A DNA stretch of 64,000 bases from Nepenthes gracilis (lineage: Eukaryota > Streptophyta > Magnoliopsida > Caryophyllales > Nepenthaceae), in NCBI GenBank assembly GCA_033239525.1, contig BSYO01000033.1, forward strand, positions 3,897,501 to 3,961,500. Direction: 5' to 3'. Positions 55,063-64,000 of this stretch are shown one piece after another; position 1 is the first letter of the stretch, and every line of letters starts with the position of its first letter. The notes below the pieces were generated by a model. That model did no database searches, was not told the DNA's origin, and worked only from the letters and a program-made list of their open reading frames with translations. The translations under genes were made by a program, and so were the position numbers.

Positions 55063-57769
55063 CGGTTATACGGTGATGCTATGGGAAAAATGTATACGAA
55101 TCTGAGTTTCTGGAAAAAAATGGAAGAAGAAGAAGGGGGGACAAAGGCAAGTTTTTCTTGGGAGGGTGGTGGCGGGCTTATTAGTTTATGGGGTTTGATG
55201 TGTGTTCTTTATAGGCTGGAGGGAATCTATTTTATTTTCTTTCTGTTCCTATTAGAAAATATAATATAGATATCTTTAAAATATTTTTAGTAATATAACA
55301 TCTTATTTATTCTCATTATTAAAAAAATATAGAAAAAAAATAAATAAACAGATATATATTATTTTATACCGAAGTATCCCACTGGAAGCTAAAGATGTCC
55401 CTTAAATATTTATTTTCAGTATCTAAGAGATAGATCAGTTAGATAATTTTATATTTTATTCTTTCTTAATTGTTAATAATGAGTATTAATTTTGACATTT
55501 AGGACAAACAAAATTATAATAATATGTATTAAAAATTTTAGATTTTATTTATAAATTTATGTATTTATTAGCTATAACTTATTATCATTAAAATATAAAG
55601 TAATTTTGAGTTGGGAGTGCAAGTTTTATTAAATAAACTTGATTGGAGCATTACATAAAGTATAGCATGACTCGTTGGTCTAAGGCTACAAGGTCCCCAA
55701 AAAGGGGCAAAGTACTTTTGCCTTGGATCGTGCATTTTCGTATGATATTATAAGGACTTCACAAAACTATACCTTACGTACCATTAATATAAGAAGAGGA
55801 AACATTTCCACTACCCATTTTAAACATGATTTTTTAGAGTATTTTATTAGTAAGTAATTATTGGTATTAAAATTAAAATATGGAGAATGTTTGAGAAATT
55901 TGACTGAATTCTCCAAGATTATCAGACTCCAAACAACTCCAAACAAAAAAAAAAAAAAACACTATTACTTTTCAATAAAAACCAAAATCAAAACAAATGG
56001 AATACAAAAGTGACAATACACTGGATATGAAAAATGTTCGGTTCGATAAAAAGTCAAGCTAACCTAAAAATGTCGATCCATGACCAAGATGAGATGGAGG
56101 GCCTAGATTATTGACTACATATTAGATAACAGTATGATTTAACTATAAATAACTCTAAGAAAAGTACAATGAGTAAATTTTAACAATAGACTGAATAGCA
56201 TATGTCAATCAATCAAAATATAGTTCCTAAAATAGTAGGTTATTAAGGGTTAATTCGAAAAGGTAAGTTCAATAAAGTTGGATTGCAAAACTAAATAATC
56301 AATTCTTCATATTTAGCGAGGATTTGATATCTCTCGTCTGCGATTGGTAAATGACATCCCATAAACAATTCTTCCAATTTAATCAATTATAAACAAATAT
56401 ATTAACTGTTAACTCCAATAATTGATTAGAAGGTTAATAGTTCACCCATTAACTATCAAGAAATTTCTCTACGAAGAAATTATTAACAACTCTTATTCAA
56501 CAAAATTACTGTCAATCTTTATAAAAATATAAAAAAATACCTAAGATAACTAGCCATATGCCTCTATAAACAAGAAATTTATTAGCTATCTAAGGATATC
56601 TTTTGATAAATCCAACATTTAGAGAATCTGATCATTTACTAATTTGGAAGATCTCTAAAATATAAAATGCACTTCACTTAAGCCTACAAGTTAAAGAGGT
56701 ATGGAGTTTATCTTCTAAAATAGCTCATCCCTAAATAATATTTATGAAACCTAGTCCTCTAACCTCCTATACTCATTTTTCTCTCTTTAACTTAATTTGT
56801 TAAAAGTACTTGCTTATTTATAGATCAAAAAATAATTTAAGAAGTCAATTCCATTCATCTAAATTCTCATTTTAGTTTATCTTGTACAAGATTTGATTTC
56901 AACATTTAAGAAACTACTTTAAAAGTTTCAATTTTAGAGTACACATTGAAAATACAATCATCTCTTAAGCTAAAAGGGCAAAAGGAAAAAGAAGCTCAAC
57001 TATGCGTGCCCTTAATAAAGCATGAACCAGTTGCTGTGGGGCTTAGCCAATCTAAGTACAACCCCATCTGATACGTCTTCCTTGATGGGCCCTCTAAAGC
57101 CACAAACACACATTATTTGATTGCCAATGAAGGGAATTGATCTTTTTAGGCCGATGATCCCTTTTATTTTCAACTTAATTTCGAGGATTTTTACGTTCAT
57201 TATCTTTAATAGAATTTTGCGTGTCCCATAATTAAGATTGATGAAGACTTAGGCTCAATCAACTTATACTTAAAAGTGTTTTTTTCTATGCATTTTGTTA
57301 CATTTGAGTTGGGCATAGAGTTTAGAAAAATAATATTGACTTCATTTAGGGTTTGGAACTTAGGTTGCTTCTTCCCTCCAAATTTATAAAAGTTGAGAAA
57401 GAATTAATAATAAGAATAAAAGAAAAATTGTACGAATTTTGAGTGCCACATTGAATCACAAATTTCCTCAACTCATTGGCTTTCTATGAGCTATTGTCTA
57501 ACATCTTTATGGCATTAAAGTCCCTAAAGATCCTATCCTATTAGTTTGTAGGTTTACTTTATCTTTAAACAACATGAATTAGCACAATTATAGAAAGCCT
57601 TACACAAATGGCACCTAGAAAGTTTTCAATGATATCGCATATCAATTTCAGCCATAAGGTCCCCCCATACATTAGTTTGGAACTAATGAATAGAAAGACA
57701 ATATTTAGGAGCTAGATATTTATATTAATTTCAATAAAATTCTAGTGTAATAAACTCTTTCATGCTTTT
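55063..57769. other. Upstream region of the CLE gene and intergenic DNA
   Basis: The first 200 bases are GA-rich on the plus strand. The rest is AT-rich. A 62-codon minus-strand frame at 57200-57012 (FIGNQIMCVCGFRGP) may be the end of the LINE ORF1 remnant to the right, but this is not firm. Confidence 0.4.
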
Positions 57770-58471
57770 CAATTAGTCAACTTGCATGTAAATGTCTCTA
57801 ATTAGAGCTAGCAAAATAATTCAAACCATTTTAGTCAAGGATTCAAGGAGAATGCCATTGAAATTACCCCAAATGGGAACTCTGGTGAGGACTGTCTCCT
57901 TCTTCTTAAGCTTTAAATTCGAAAGATTACCATTCAAAATTTAAGGTCCATTATTAACAACATCCATCATATTTTTTCTATTATCAAACTTAAAAAATAA
58001 AAATTTTGAGTATCAGTTGGAATATGCTTAAGAAATCTATCCCAAAAATTAGAAAAGTCAATTTTTTTTATCAAAAAAGTTCCCAATTAGAGTGTTTTCT
58101 TAAAGTTTAACTCTTCAATGCGATTACAATTGAAAAAAAAAAAGACAATTGAGTGCAAATGAAATTAGGATCCAGTTGAACAATTTCAGCCTAGTATTGA
58201 ATCTATCTAGAAGACTCATAGGTAGGGAAGTGCTCAATATTAATCATTTGGTCATAGAAGACAAATTATCAGGAATAACACTAAGTTTAATAGAGCAAAC
58301 AACACTACTGATAGTTGACAAGTAGGCTCAACTATAGTGGTGCAGGAGCCCTAAATGACTCCACAGGGCAAGCATCGTAGGAAAAATAGTAGCATTGGAG
58401 GGAGGAAAGAAGTCATCTTGATTAGGCTAAAAACCTTTGGATTGAATGAGGGAAATAATCAAAACTTCCAT
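57770..58471 (-). pseudogene. LINE ORF1 (DUF4283 domain) remnant
   Basis: Minus-strand pieces are FFKFDNRKNMMDVVNNGP, then ILNGNLSNLKLKKKETVL and TRVPIWGNFNGILLESLTK. They match the DUF4283 pattern of plant LINE ORF1 (F.F.....DVL..GPW…L.L..W…VPVWV…P.E.W). The conserved Trp after GP is a stop here. An ATG at 58471 opening MEVLIISLIQSKGF may be the old start. Many stops break the frame. It is separate from the LINE piece at 2.3-3.2 kb. Confidence 0.65.
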
Positions 58472-60029
58472 GGTAAGTAAATAAAAGGTAAATGAAGTAT
58501 AGCAAATCATCTAGAAACCTAGGATCTATATGGAAGAGACCAGCAAGGAATAAATTAGACCCTCATCCTAATCAAGTTTCTTAAGTTAGTATTTAATATT
58601 AACAAACTTTGTAATATTAAGTTATATATATTATTTTATCTTGTTATATCTTTTGTATTTGAGTGTTAAATAAAAACTTAATAGCCGTTCTAATTATTTT
58701 ATATCATGAAGTTAGATAAAAACTAGCTAATAGCTTAAATTTTACATCCTTAAATTAGATAAAAGTTAGCCACTAATTTAAGTTAAATATGTTCATTAGC
58801 ATCCGTGAGCTAACTATTAAAGCGGCTTATATGATAAAATTTTTAGTGTGAATTGTGAGCTATTTACTTAATCAGCCTCTATGTAGTAATATTTTTAGAG
58901 ATAAACTATAAAATAACTGTGAGATGCCCAATCAAGTGACATGTAGTTAAAGACTACTGTTCACTACTTGAAGCTATTTTGATCAAAAGTTGTTATCATT
59001 ATTTTTTTTTTTCAAAGACCAAACCTTCATCAACTTTGGAGAATACATATGATCTGAATTGAAGTGAGAGTACGCCTTTTTTTTGAATGACTATATATGC
59101 ACCGGTGAAATTGAAAGAACCACATATTTTTTGAGAGATCAATCTTCATTGTTTGAGAATAGAGCCATGATATTTTAAGATCTTTTATTTATTTTTATTC
59201 CATATTTATACCTGTTTGTTTACAAATTATAAAATTTCAGTGTATGGCTTATGTGTAGATTTGATATGTGTTTAGTTGCAGGACTTTCGCTCAATCGATA
59301 TCCACTTGGAGAGACAAGAAGATTTATTAGTAGTTGCCAATTTATAGATTTAAAGAGGGTCCTAGATAGTTATGCTTCCAAAGTTAGTCAAGTGGAGAGC
59401 CTAATGTGTATTTTTATCGATTTGTAAGTTGACTATTCTTATATAATAGATTTTTAATTAGCAATTTAAAACATTAAAGATTTTTTGAGTGAACAAATTA
59501 TTCAAGAGCTTTTATTTTTCACTAAATATTATATTCTTTCCATTTATACATGTTACTTTTTATTATATAAATGTAAATGGTAATGATTTATATATAAGTA
59601 TCCAAATAAGTGATTTTTTTACATATATTAAAATTATAAATTTTTTTTATACTTTCATGAACAAATACTTATTCATCTCCTCTAAATATTTATGAGTCTA
59701 AATTTCTTTTTCTTAAAAGCTATCATCGCCATATTTGAGCCCATCTTGAATGAGGCGCAACACCCTTCCGAATTAACTTGCAAGGTTTGATGAGAGCTCA
59801 TGGCTTGTGAGGGAGCAACAAATGGGGAGGATGGGGTGCTCGCTGGCCGGGAGCTCGACCATTTGGCCGATCATCCATGACCACCAAAGAATGACCTTAA
59901 AAGAGAGGACCCAAAAGATGATCAAAGTGGAGGATATAATATAAAAAGCCTTAGTAATTTTTTAGAGAGGATTATAAAAGACGATAATTTAACTCAAATA
60001 TCTTATTTGGATCACTTAAATAAATATTT
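58472..60029. other. Intergenic, nothing firmly recognised
   Basis: AT-rich. Short stretches at 59281-59400 read GETRRFISSCQFIDLKRVL in one frame and may be part of a mobile element, but I cannot assign them. Confidence 0.35.
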
Positions 60030-60066
60030 TGATGGGTACACCTCCAACAGGCTGGCCCAAGGAGTG

Positions 60067-60482
60067 GTCAACGGAGGCCCACTTAGACGGTCAACGGCCT
60101 TACGGCCCACTAAAAGGGCAGGCCCAAAGCGAGGAGGCCCAAAAGCGGCCAACGCCGGGCGTTGACTGCTGGCGGCCAACTCAGCAGACGGTCAACACCA
60201 GTGTTGACCGTCGGACTTTGCTCTTTTGGGCCTCAAGAAATGTCTGCTTTCTGAGAATGGGCTTGGCTCACTCAAGCCCTGATCCCACCTGATGCTCGCC
60301 AAAGTGCAAAGACAGGCGAAACAACGACGGTCAACGAAGACGTTGACGCGGTGATTCTTCCCGCCAAGCCCAGAAGCACGTTTTCTGATAATGGGCTTGG
60401 CTCACTCAAGCCCATACCACTGATGCTCCGGCCAGAAAGTGCAAAGACAGGGCGGACAACGGCGGTCAACGAAGGCGTTGAC
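60067..60482. promoter_or_regulatory. Cluster of nine W-box cores in the LTR U3
   Basis: TTGAC or its complement GTCAA occurs at 60067, 60090, 60162, 60191, 60204, 60330, 60343, 60465 and 60478, nearly always as GGTCAAC or GTTGAC. Three pairs face each other as inverted repeats; one at 60187-60212 is a perfect palindrome (GACGGTCAACAC, two bases, then the complement). W-boxes are the sites of WRKY factors. Function is inferred. Confidence 0.6.
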
Positions 60483-60528
60483 CCTTGGCCGTTCTTCTGC
60501 CAAGCCCAGAAGCACGTTTCCACAAGAA
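60258..60528 (+). repeat. Tandem repeat of 134-137 bp inside the LTR
   Basis: Two units start at TGGGCTTGGCTCACTCAAGC (60258 and 60392); a third begins with only TGGGC at 60529. Each unit carries one inverted W-box pair and the words AAAGTGCAAAGACAGG and AAGCCCAGAAGCACGTTT. Confidence 0.85.
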
Positions 60529-61245
60529 TGGGCCCATTACGCTGGGTCCATCATCCAACAAGCCAACTACAGCCTCCAAAATATCTTCCACGTTCCTTGC
60601 CAAGATACGATGAACGGCCGGCAACGGGAAAGGAAGGTGGTAAACTTGGAAAGTCATGGCCGCTGACAAGGAAACAATCATTCCTTCGGGAAATTGGCAT
60701 CCGCCTCGAAGGCAAGCCAATCGGAGGAGCCGCCTTCCAAAGGAGGAGGATCCCTCTCTCACTTGGCCATAAAAGAAACCCTAGAGGCTTCTCTCCAGGC
60801 TAAGGTGGAAAAACACGCAGAGAAGGACATACGTAAAACTAAGACTAAAAGCTCTTGAAAAATCCTAAGTGTTCCAAGAACTCTGCCGCAACCAAACTCT
60901 TGGGAACACCAAACACAATCAACCTCAAGGCAACAAAGCGAGCCCTCACGGCCGTTTCTCGCCTTCCCACCGTCTCCGATACAAGAAAGACCTCACGTCT
61001 CTCTTACACCTGGGACTTCACACTCTGTCAGTTTATGTCTTTGCTCTTTCTTCTTCTTCGTTTCTTATATTTGAGAGACGGTTCGACTTGAGCGTCGGAG
61101 TATTTTCGGTGGGGTCAACCTCCGCCGTTAACGCCGACCTCTTGTTCGCTTTAGTGGTGTGCGGGGTTCGTGACTCGAGAGAACGGAGGCCGGATCCATT
61201 TATTCGGGAGAATCAACTGCTGAAACCAGGATCGGTATGCATCAT

Positions 61246-61254
61246 TGGCGCCGT
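61246..61254 (+). other. Primer binding site
   Basis: TGGCGCCGT, followed by CTGTGGGAAA. Nine bases match the complement of the tRNA-Asp 3' end, the same word as at 19960. Confidence 0.75.
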
Positions 61255-61328
61255 CTGTGGGAAACGCTAACAAAAAGCCTACCACTAGAAATTCTGCAAC
61301 AAGCTCTTCGTCACCGCTTGCTTCTACA

Positions 61329-62527
61329 ATGGTGAACACAAGAGCGCAAGCCAGCGATCCCGCCAGAGACGCTGTTAGCCCCGACCAGGGCCATGCTGCT
61401 GACGTCCTGGTCAACGGGGCCACAAGGCGGGCTCCCCGCCTTATTTCCAGCTAAGTGGAAGAGATGAGAACCAACAAACCCTTTGCCAGGCTCTCTGCGC
61501 TCAGAAAGAGCCACTGCAGCAGGCGGCTCCACCAGCAGCCATTCCTGCTCCTGCCACCATAAGGGGTGGCAGAAGAAAGAAGGTGCCTACAAAAAGGCCC
61601 CAGAAGCCCGGAGGCAATCCGGCGCCGGCGTCCTCCCGCGTTCCTGGCCAAAACAGGCCAGCAGAACGCTCCGGGAGCACGTCCCCGAGAGAAAGCCCAG
61701 AACGAAGAAATCCCCGATACTCTCGGGCAGAGAACCGCCACACAAAGACCGGAGCAAGCCTCCCGAGCGCTAGGTCCCTTTGGAGGCAAGCACAGACCAG
61801 CCCACTTGAACCCTCCAGGGACAGGACGGAGTTGAGAGATTATCTCAACTCCAAGAGATCAGGCAACGCCACTCGCGCCGATCCGCGAGTAGAACAGATC
61901 TGGAACCGCGTGTTCCAGAATGACGAGCAGGCCATCGATCTGGACAGATCTCCTTTTACGGCGGAGATCTTGGGTCGTCCGGTCCCTGCAAAGTTCAAGA
62001 TGCCTTCCCTTGACTCATACGATGGGAGCAGTGATCCAGTGGACCATCTGGATCACTTCCGCACCCACCTGAGTCTACAAGGGTTGGAAGACTCTTCCAT
62101 GTGCCGCTGTTTTCCACTCACCTTGAAGGGGGATGCCCGGATTTGGTTTCACCGCCTCCCTTCAGGCACCATCGGCAGTTTCCGTGAGCTCACGGATCTC
62201 TTCCTGGCTCAGTATGCATCGAGCCGACGGGAAGAGAAGCAGCCGTGGCATCTCTCCCACATAAAACAGAAGCCGGGAGAGAACCCACGGCGCTTCCTGG
62301 ATCGCTTCGTGGCGGAGGCCAGAAGGATCCCCAGGATCACTGAGGAGATGAAGTTGGGCAGCTTCATCTCGGCACTTACACATGGTGACTTCTTCAAGCA
62401 CCTAGCCCACAAAACCCACAAACATTCCGCGAGGCGGAATCCATCACTGGGCCTACGCTGCTGCTTTGAAGAGGCCAACGAGGCAAAACGCCGGAGCAAG
62501 GCGGATCGGCCTCGGCCTTTCCTGTAG
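61329..62527 (+). pseudogene. Gag of the right-edge Tat-like element
   Basis: An ATG at 61329 (MVNTRAQASDPARDAVSPDQ) opens a short frame with a stop at 61452; a second frame is open from about 61570 to 62527. The latter includes ELRDYLNSKRS, then SPFTAEILGRPVPAKFKMPS, YDGSSDPVDHLDHFRTHL, FPLTLKGDARIWFHRLPSGT, SFRELTDLFLAQYASSRR and NPRRFLDRFVAEARRIP. This is the Retrotrans_gag capsid domain of the Tat lineage, nearly intact. Its start and nucleocapsid lie in other frames, so a frameshift separates them. Confidence 0.9.
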
Positions 62528-62639
62528 AAGGGAAGAGGAAATTCATGGGCGGTGAACACTCCGCAAGAAGCAACGCAGACTCGGGCCCTCCGAACGCAGG
62601 ATTACGGGCCCACCACATTCACGCCCTTGACGGACTCGC

Positions 62640-63440
62640 GCACCAACGTTACGATGCGAGATCCATGAGAAAAATTCCTAAAGTGGCCCAAAACGCCGAA
62701 AAGGACTCGTGAAACCAGTCAAGTCTTGCGATTATCATCGCTCGCCCGGGCCACTCAAATCAAGATTGTAAGACTCTGCAGAGAGAAATCGGGAGCGGGT
62801 CCACGGGGACACCTCAACAGTTCGTCAAGGGCCCCGGGCGGAACTGGGGGGCGGCGGCAGGAGGCGAGGAGCCTTCTCCGCCTCGAACAGAGGATTGCGG
62901 CAGGGGTAGTTAACATGATCTCCACCCGACCCGCCAAAATCCTGCTGATGACAAGGAGCAAAGAGATCGAGGAAGAAGAAGTAGCGTAGTAGACAACACC
63001 ATCGGCAATGAGTGTGACTCGAACCATGTAATCTCGCCCCATGCCGATCCCCTTGTAATCTCGGCGCTTCGTTTCGGATGGGAGTATGGACTACAAACAA
63101 ACGAGTCTTTATCGATAATGGAAGTTCAAAGGATTTGCTTTACTTGGATGCATTCTTTAAGTTAGGCTTAAAAGAATCAACTAAAAGCTCGCCAAGGACC
63201 TTTATACGGCATTGATAACAAAACCAAAGGCCGTACAAGGAACAATCCAACTAGAGGTGACCCTAGGCACTTACCCAAGAACAAGCAAGTCGAACTTTGA
63301 CTTTCCTCGTAAATCGATCCGCCCTCGTTTACAACGCAATACTAGGCGAGGCCATGCCTAACGGCGTTTGAGGGCAGTTACATCGATACCGCACCTTAAA
63401 ATGAAGTTCCGACACCTTACGGTGTTGGTGAAGCTCAGGC
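62640..63440 (+). pseudogene. Nucleocapsid and aspartic protease region
   Basis: KFLKWPKTPK and then, across a frameshift, CDYHRSP joined to GHSNQDCKTLQREIG form the zinc knuckle (about 62727-62790). Further on VFIDNGSSKDLLYLDAFFKL contains the protease DxG site as DNG (about 63112). YNAILG and LRAVTSIPHLKMKF (about 63330-63410) form the C-terminal part of the protease. Stops and at least two frame changes occur. Confidence 0.75.
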
Positions 63441-63654
63441 GATCAGTCACCGGGCGGACTGTTACATGGCCCCGGATTGCCCCGAGCGGCAATACCAAAT
63501 CTGTTGAGAGCTCGACCATCGGACGAGGCTACCCTCCAACAGCGCGCGGCCCGGTGAAGCCACGGATCTAATCCCACTTGACCAGGAGAACCGGATAAGT
63601 GTGTGCAGATTAGCGGCTCACTCGCAGGGTTACGCTGCGTGATTTAATCGATCA

Positions 63655-64000
63655 TTTTTTCGCGGGCAAACGCAGACCTTTTTGCTTGGACACCGGCCGA
63701 TATGCAGGATCTCGGCCGAGACAATGGTCCACAAGTCGGGCCTTGATCTCGATCGAAAACCGGTCGGCAGAAAACGGAGAAACCACTCCCGTCGAAAAAC
63801 TTATCGCCATCCGAGAGGAGGTGAAAAAGGCAGCGGACGCGGGGTTCATTAGAGAAGTCCAATACCTTGATGGCTCTCTAATGTAGTACTCGTAAAGAAA
63901 AATAACGGGAAGTGGAGGATGTGCGTCGACTTCACCGACGTCAACAAGGCTTGTCCCAAGGACAGCTTTCCCTTGCCCCGAATAGACTTCGGGTTGACTC
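63655..64000 (+). pseudogene. Reverse transcriptase N-terminal part, truncated by the window edge
   Basis: DLFAWTPADMQDLG at 63676, then LDLDRKPVGRKRRNH, then in another frame EKLIAIREEVKKAADAGFIR. Finally, after another shift, LVKKNNGKWRMCVDFTDVNK and ACPKDSFPLPRID. This is the standard start of Ty3/gypsy reverse transcriptase in Tat elements. The YxDD site lies beyond the window. Confidence 0.88.

Larger units (their letters stand above)
60030..61244 (+). repeat. 5' LTR of the right-edge Tat-like element
   Basis: 1215 bp, starting TGATG and ending CATCA (perfect 5-bp terminal inverted repeat), one base before the primer site. The composition jumps from AT-rich to GC-rich at the left end. 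It contains repeated W-box pairs, a tandem repeat and a TATA-like CCATAAAAG near 60767. Confidence 0.85.
60030..64000 (+). mobile_element. Tat-like Ty3/gypsy retrotransposon, 5' part (runs off the window)
   Basis: LTR 60030-61244, primer site 61246, gag about 61329-62830, protease about 63060-63440 and reverse transcriptase from about 63671 to the window end. The primer word and a gag segment are shared with the element at 18.9-25.0 kb, so the two are related lineages with different LTRs. Frameshifts and stops in gag, protease and reverse transcriptase show that this copy is inactive. The 3' LTR and target duplication lie outside the window. Confidence 0.9.

Noticed and set aside
63650..63850. 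A minus-strand frame reading DPAYRPVSKQKG that looks like the start of gypsy reverse transcriptase, suggesting an inverted fragment
   Set aside because: The plus strand at the same place reads DLFAWTPADM followed by the normal reverse transcriptase start in the right order, so the antisense likeness is chance.

Overview
The window is nuclear DNA of a flowering plant, most likely a eudicot. The evidence is an AT-rich background, GT-AG introns of plant size, a nuclear tRNA-Gly gene, plant-only gene families (a CLE peptide precursor and a wall-associated-kinase-type ectodomain protein) and a dense layer of Ty1/copia, Ty3/gypsy (Tat lineage), LINE, SINE and MITE remnants. I cannot name the species.

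Host genes. A tRNA-Gly(GCC) lies at 1191-1261 (-). A two-exon gene for a secreted wall-associated-kinase-like ectodomain protein without a kinase lies at 12346-13810 (+). A complete six-exon gene for the catalytic subunit of protein phosphatase 2A runs from 37873 down to 30423 (-); all 306 codons can be read across the splice sites, and its promoter carries a TATA box, a GA repeat and telo-box motifs. A CLE25-like signalling peptide gene has its CLE motif in exon 1 (54955-54714, -) and its C-terminal tail in a 40-base second exon 2.2 kb away (52470-52431). A possible small hydrophobic-protein gene or relic lies near 15.8-16.0 kb (-).

Mobile layer, left to right: LINE reverse transcriptase remnant (2.3-3.2 kb, -); 51-bp minisatellite (4.4-4.8 kb); candidate long LTR with an initiator-Met primer site (about 5.3-7.4 kb); palindromic MITE (15.1 kb); an old antisense-type gypsy gene on the + strand (18.4-18.9 kb) split by a complete 6.16-kb non-autonomous Tat-like LTR retrotransposon (18891-25049), which has its own antisense gene of the same family; copia RNase H plus LTR (26.0-27.3 kb); a tandem array of tRNA-derived SINE-like units inside the last PP2A intron; a degenerate copia element (41.3-46.1 kb) disrupted by one of two copies of a 470-bp repeat; a second copia remnant with gag and protease (46.7-49.6 kb); LINE ORF1 remnant (57.8-58.5 kb, -); and a Tat-like gypsy element entering from 60030 and running off the right edge inside its reverse transcriptase.

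The most noteworthy points are the nesting of one antisense-gene retroelement inside the same type of gene of another, the retention of that antisense gene with its own TATA box in an element that lost the gag core and all of pol, the LTR at 60 kb packed with paired W-box motifs, and the split CLE25-like gene. The host genes are independent units and do not form an operon-like group.
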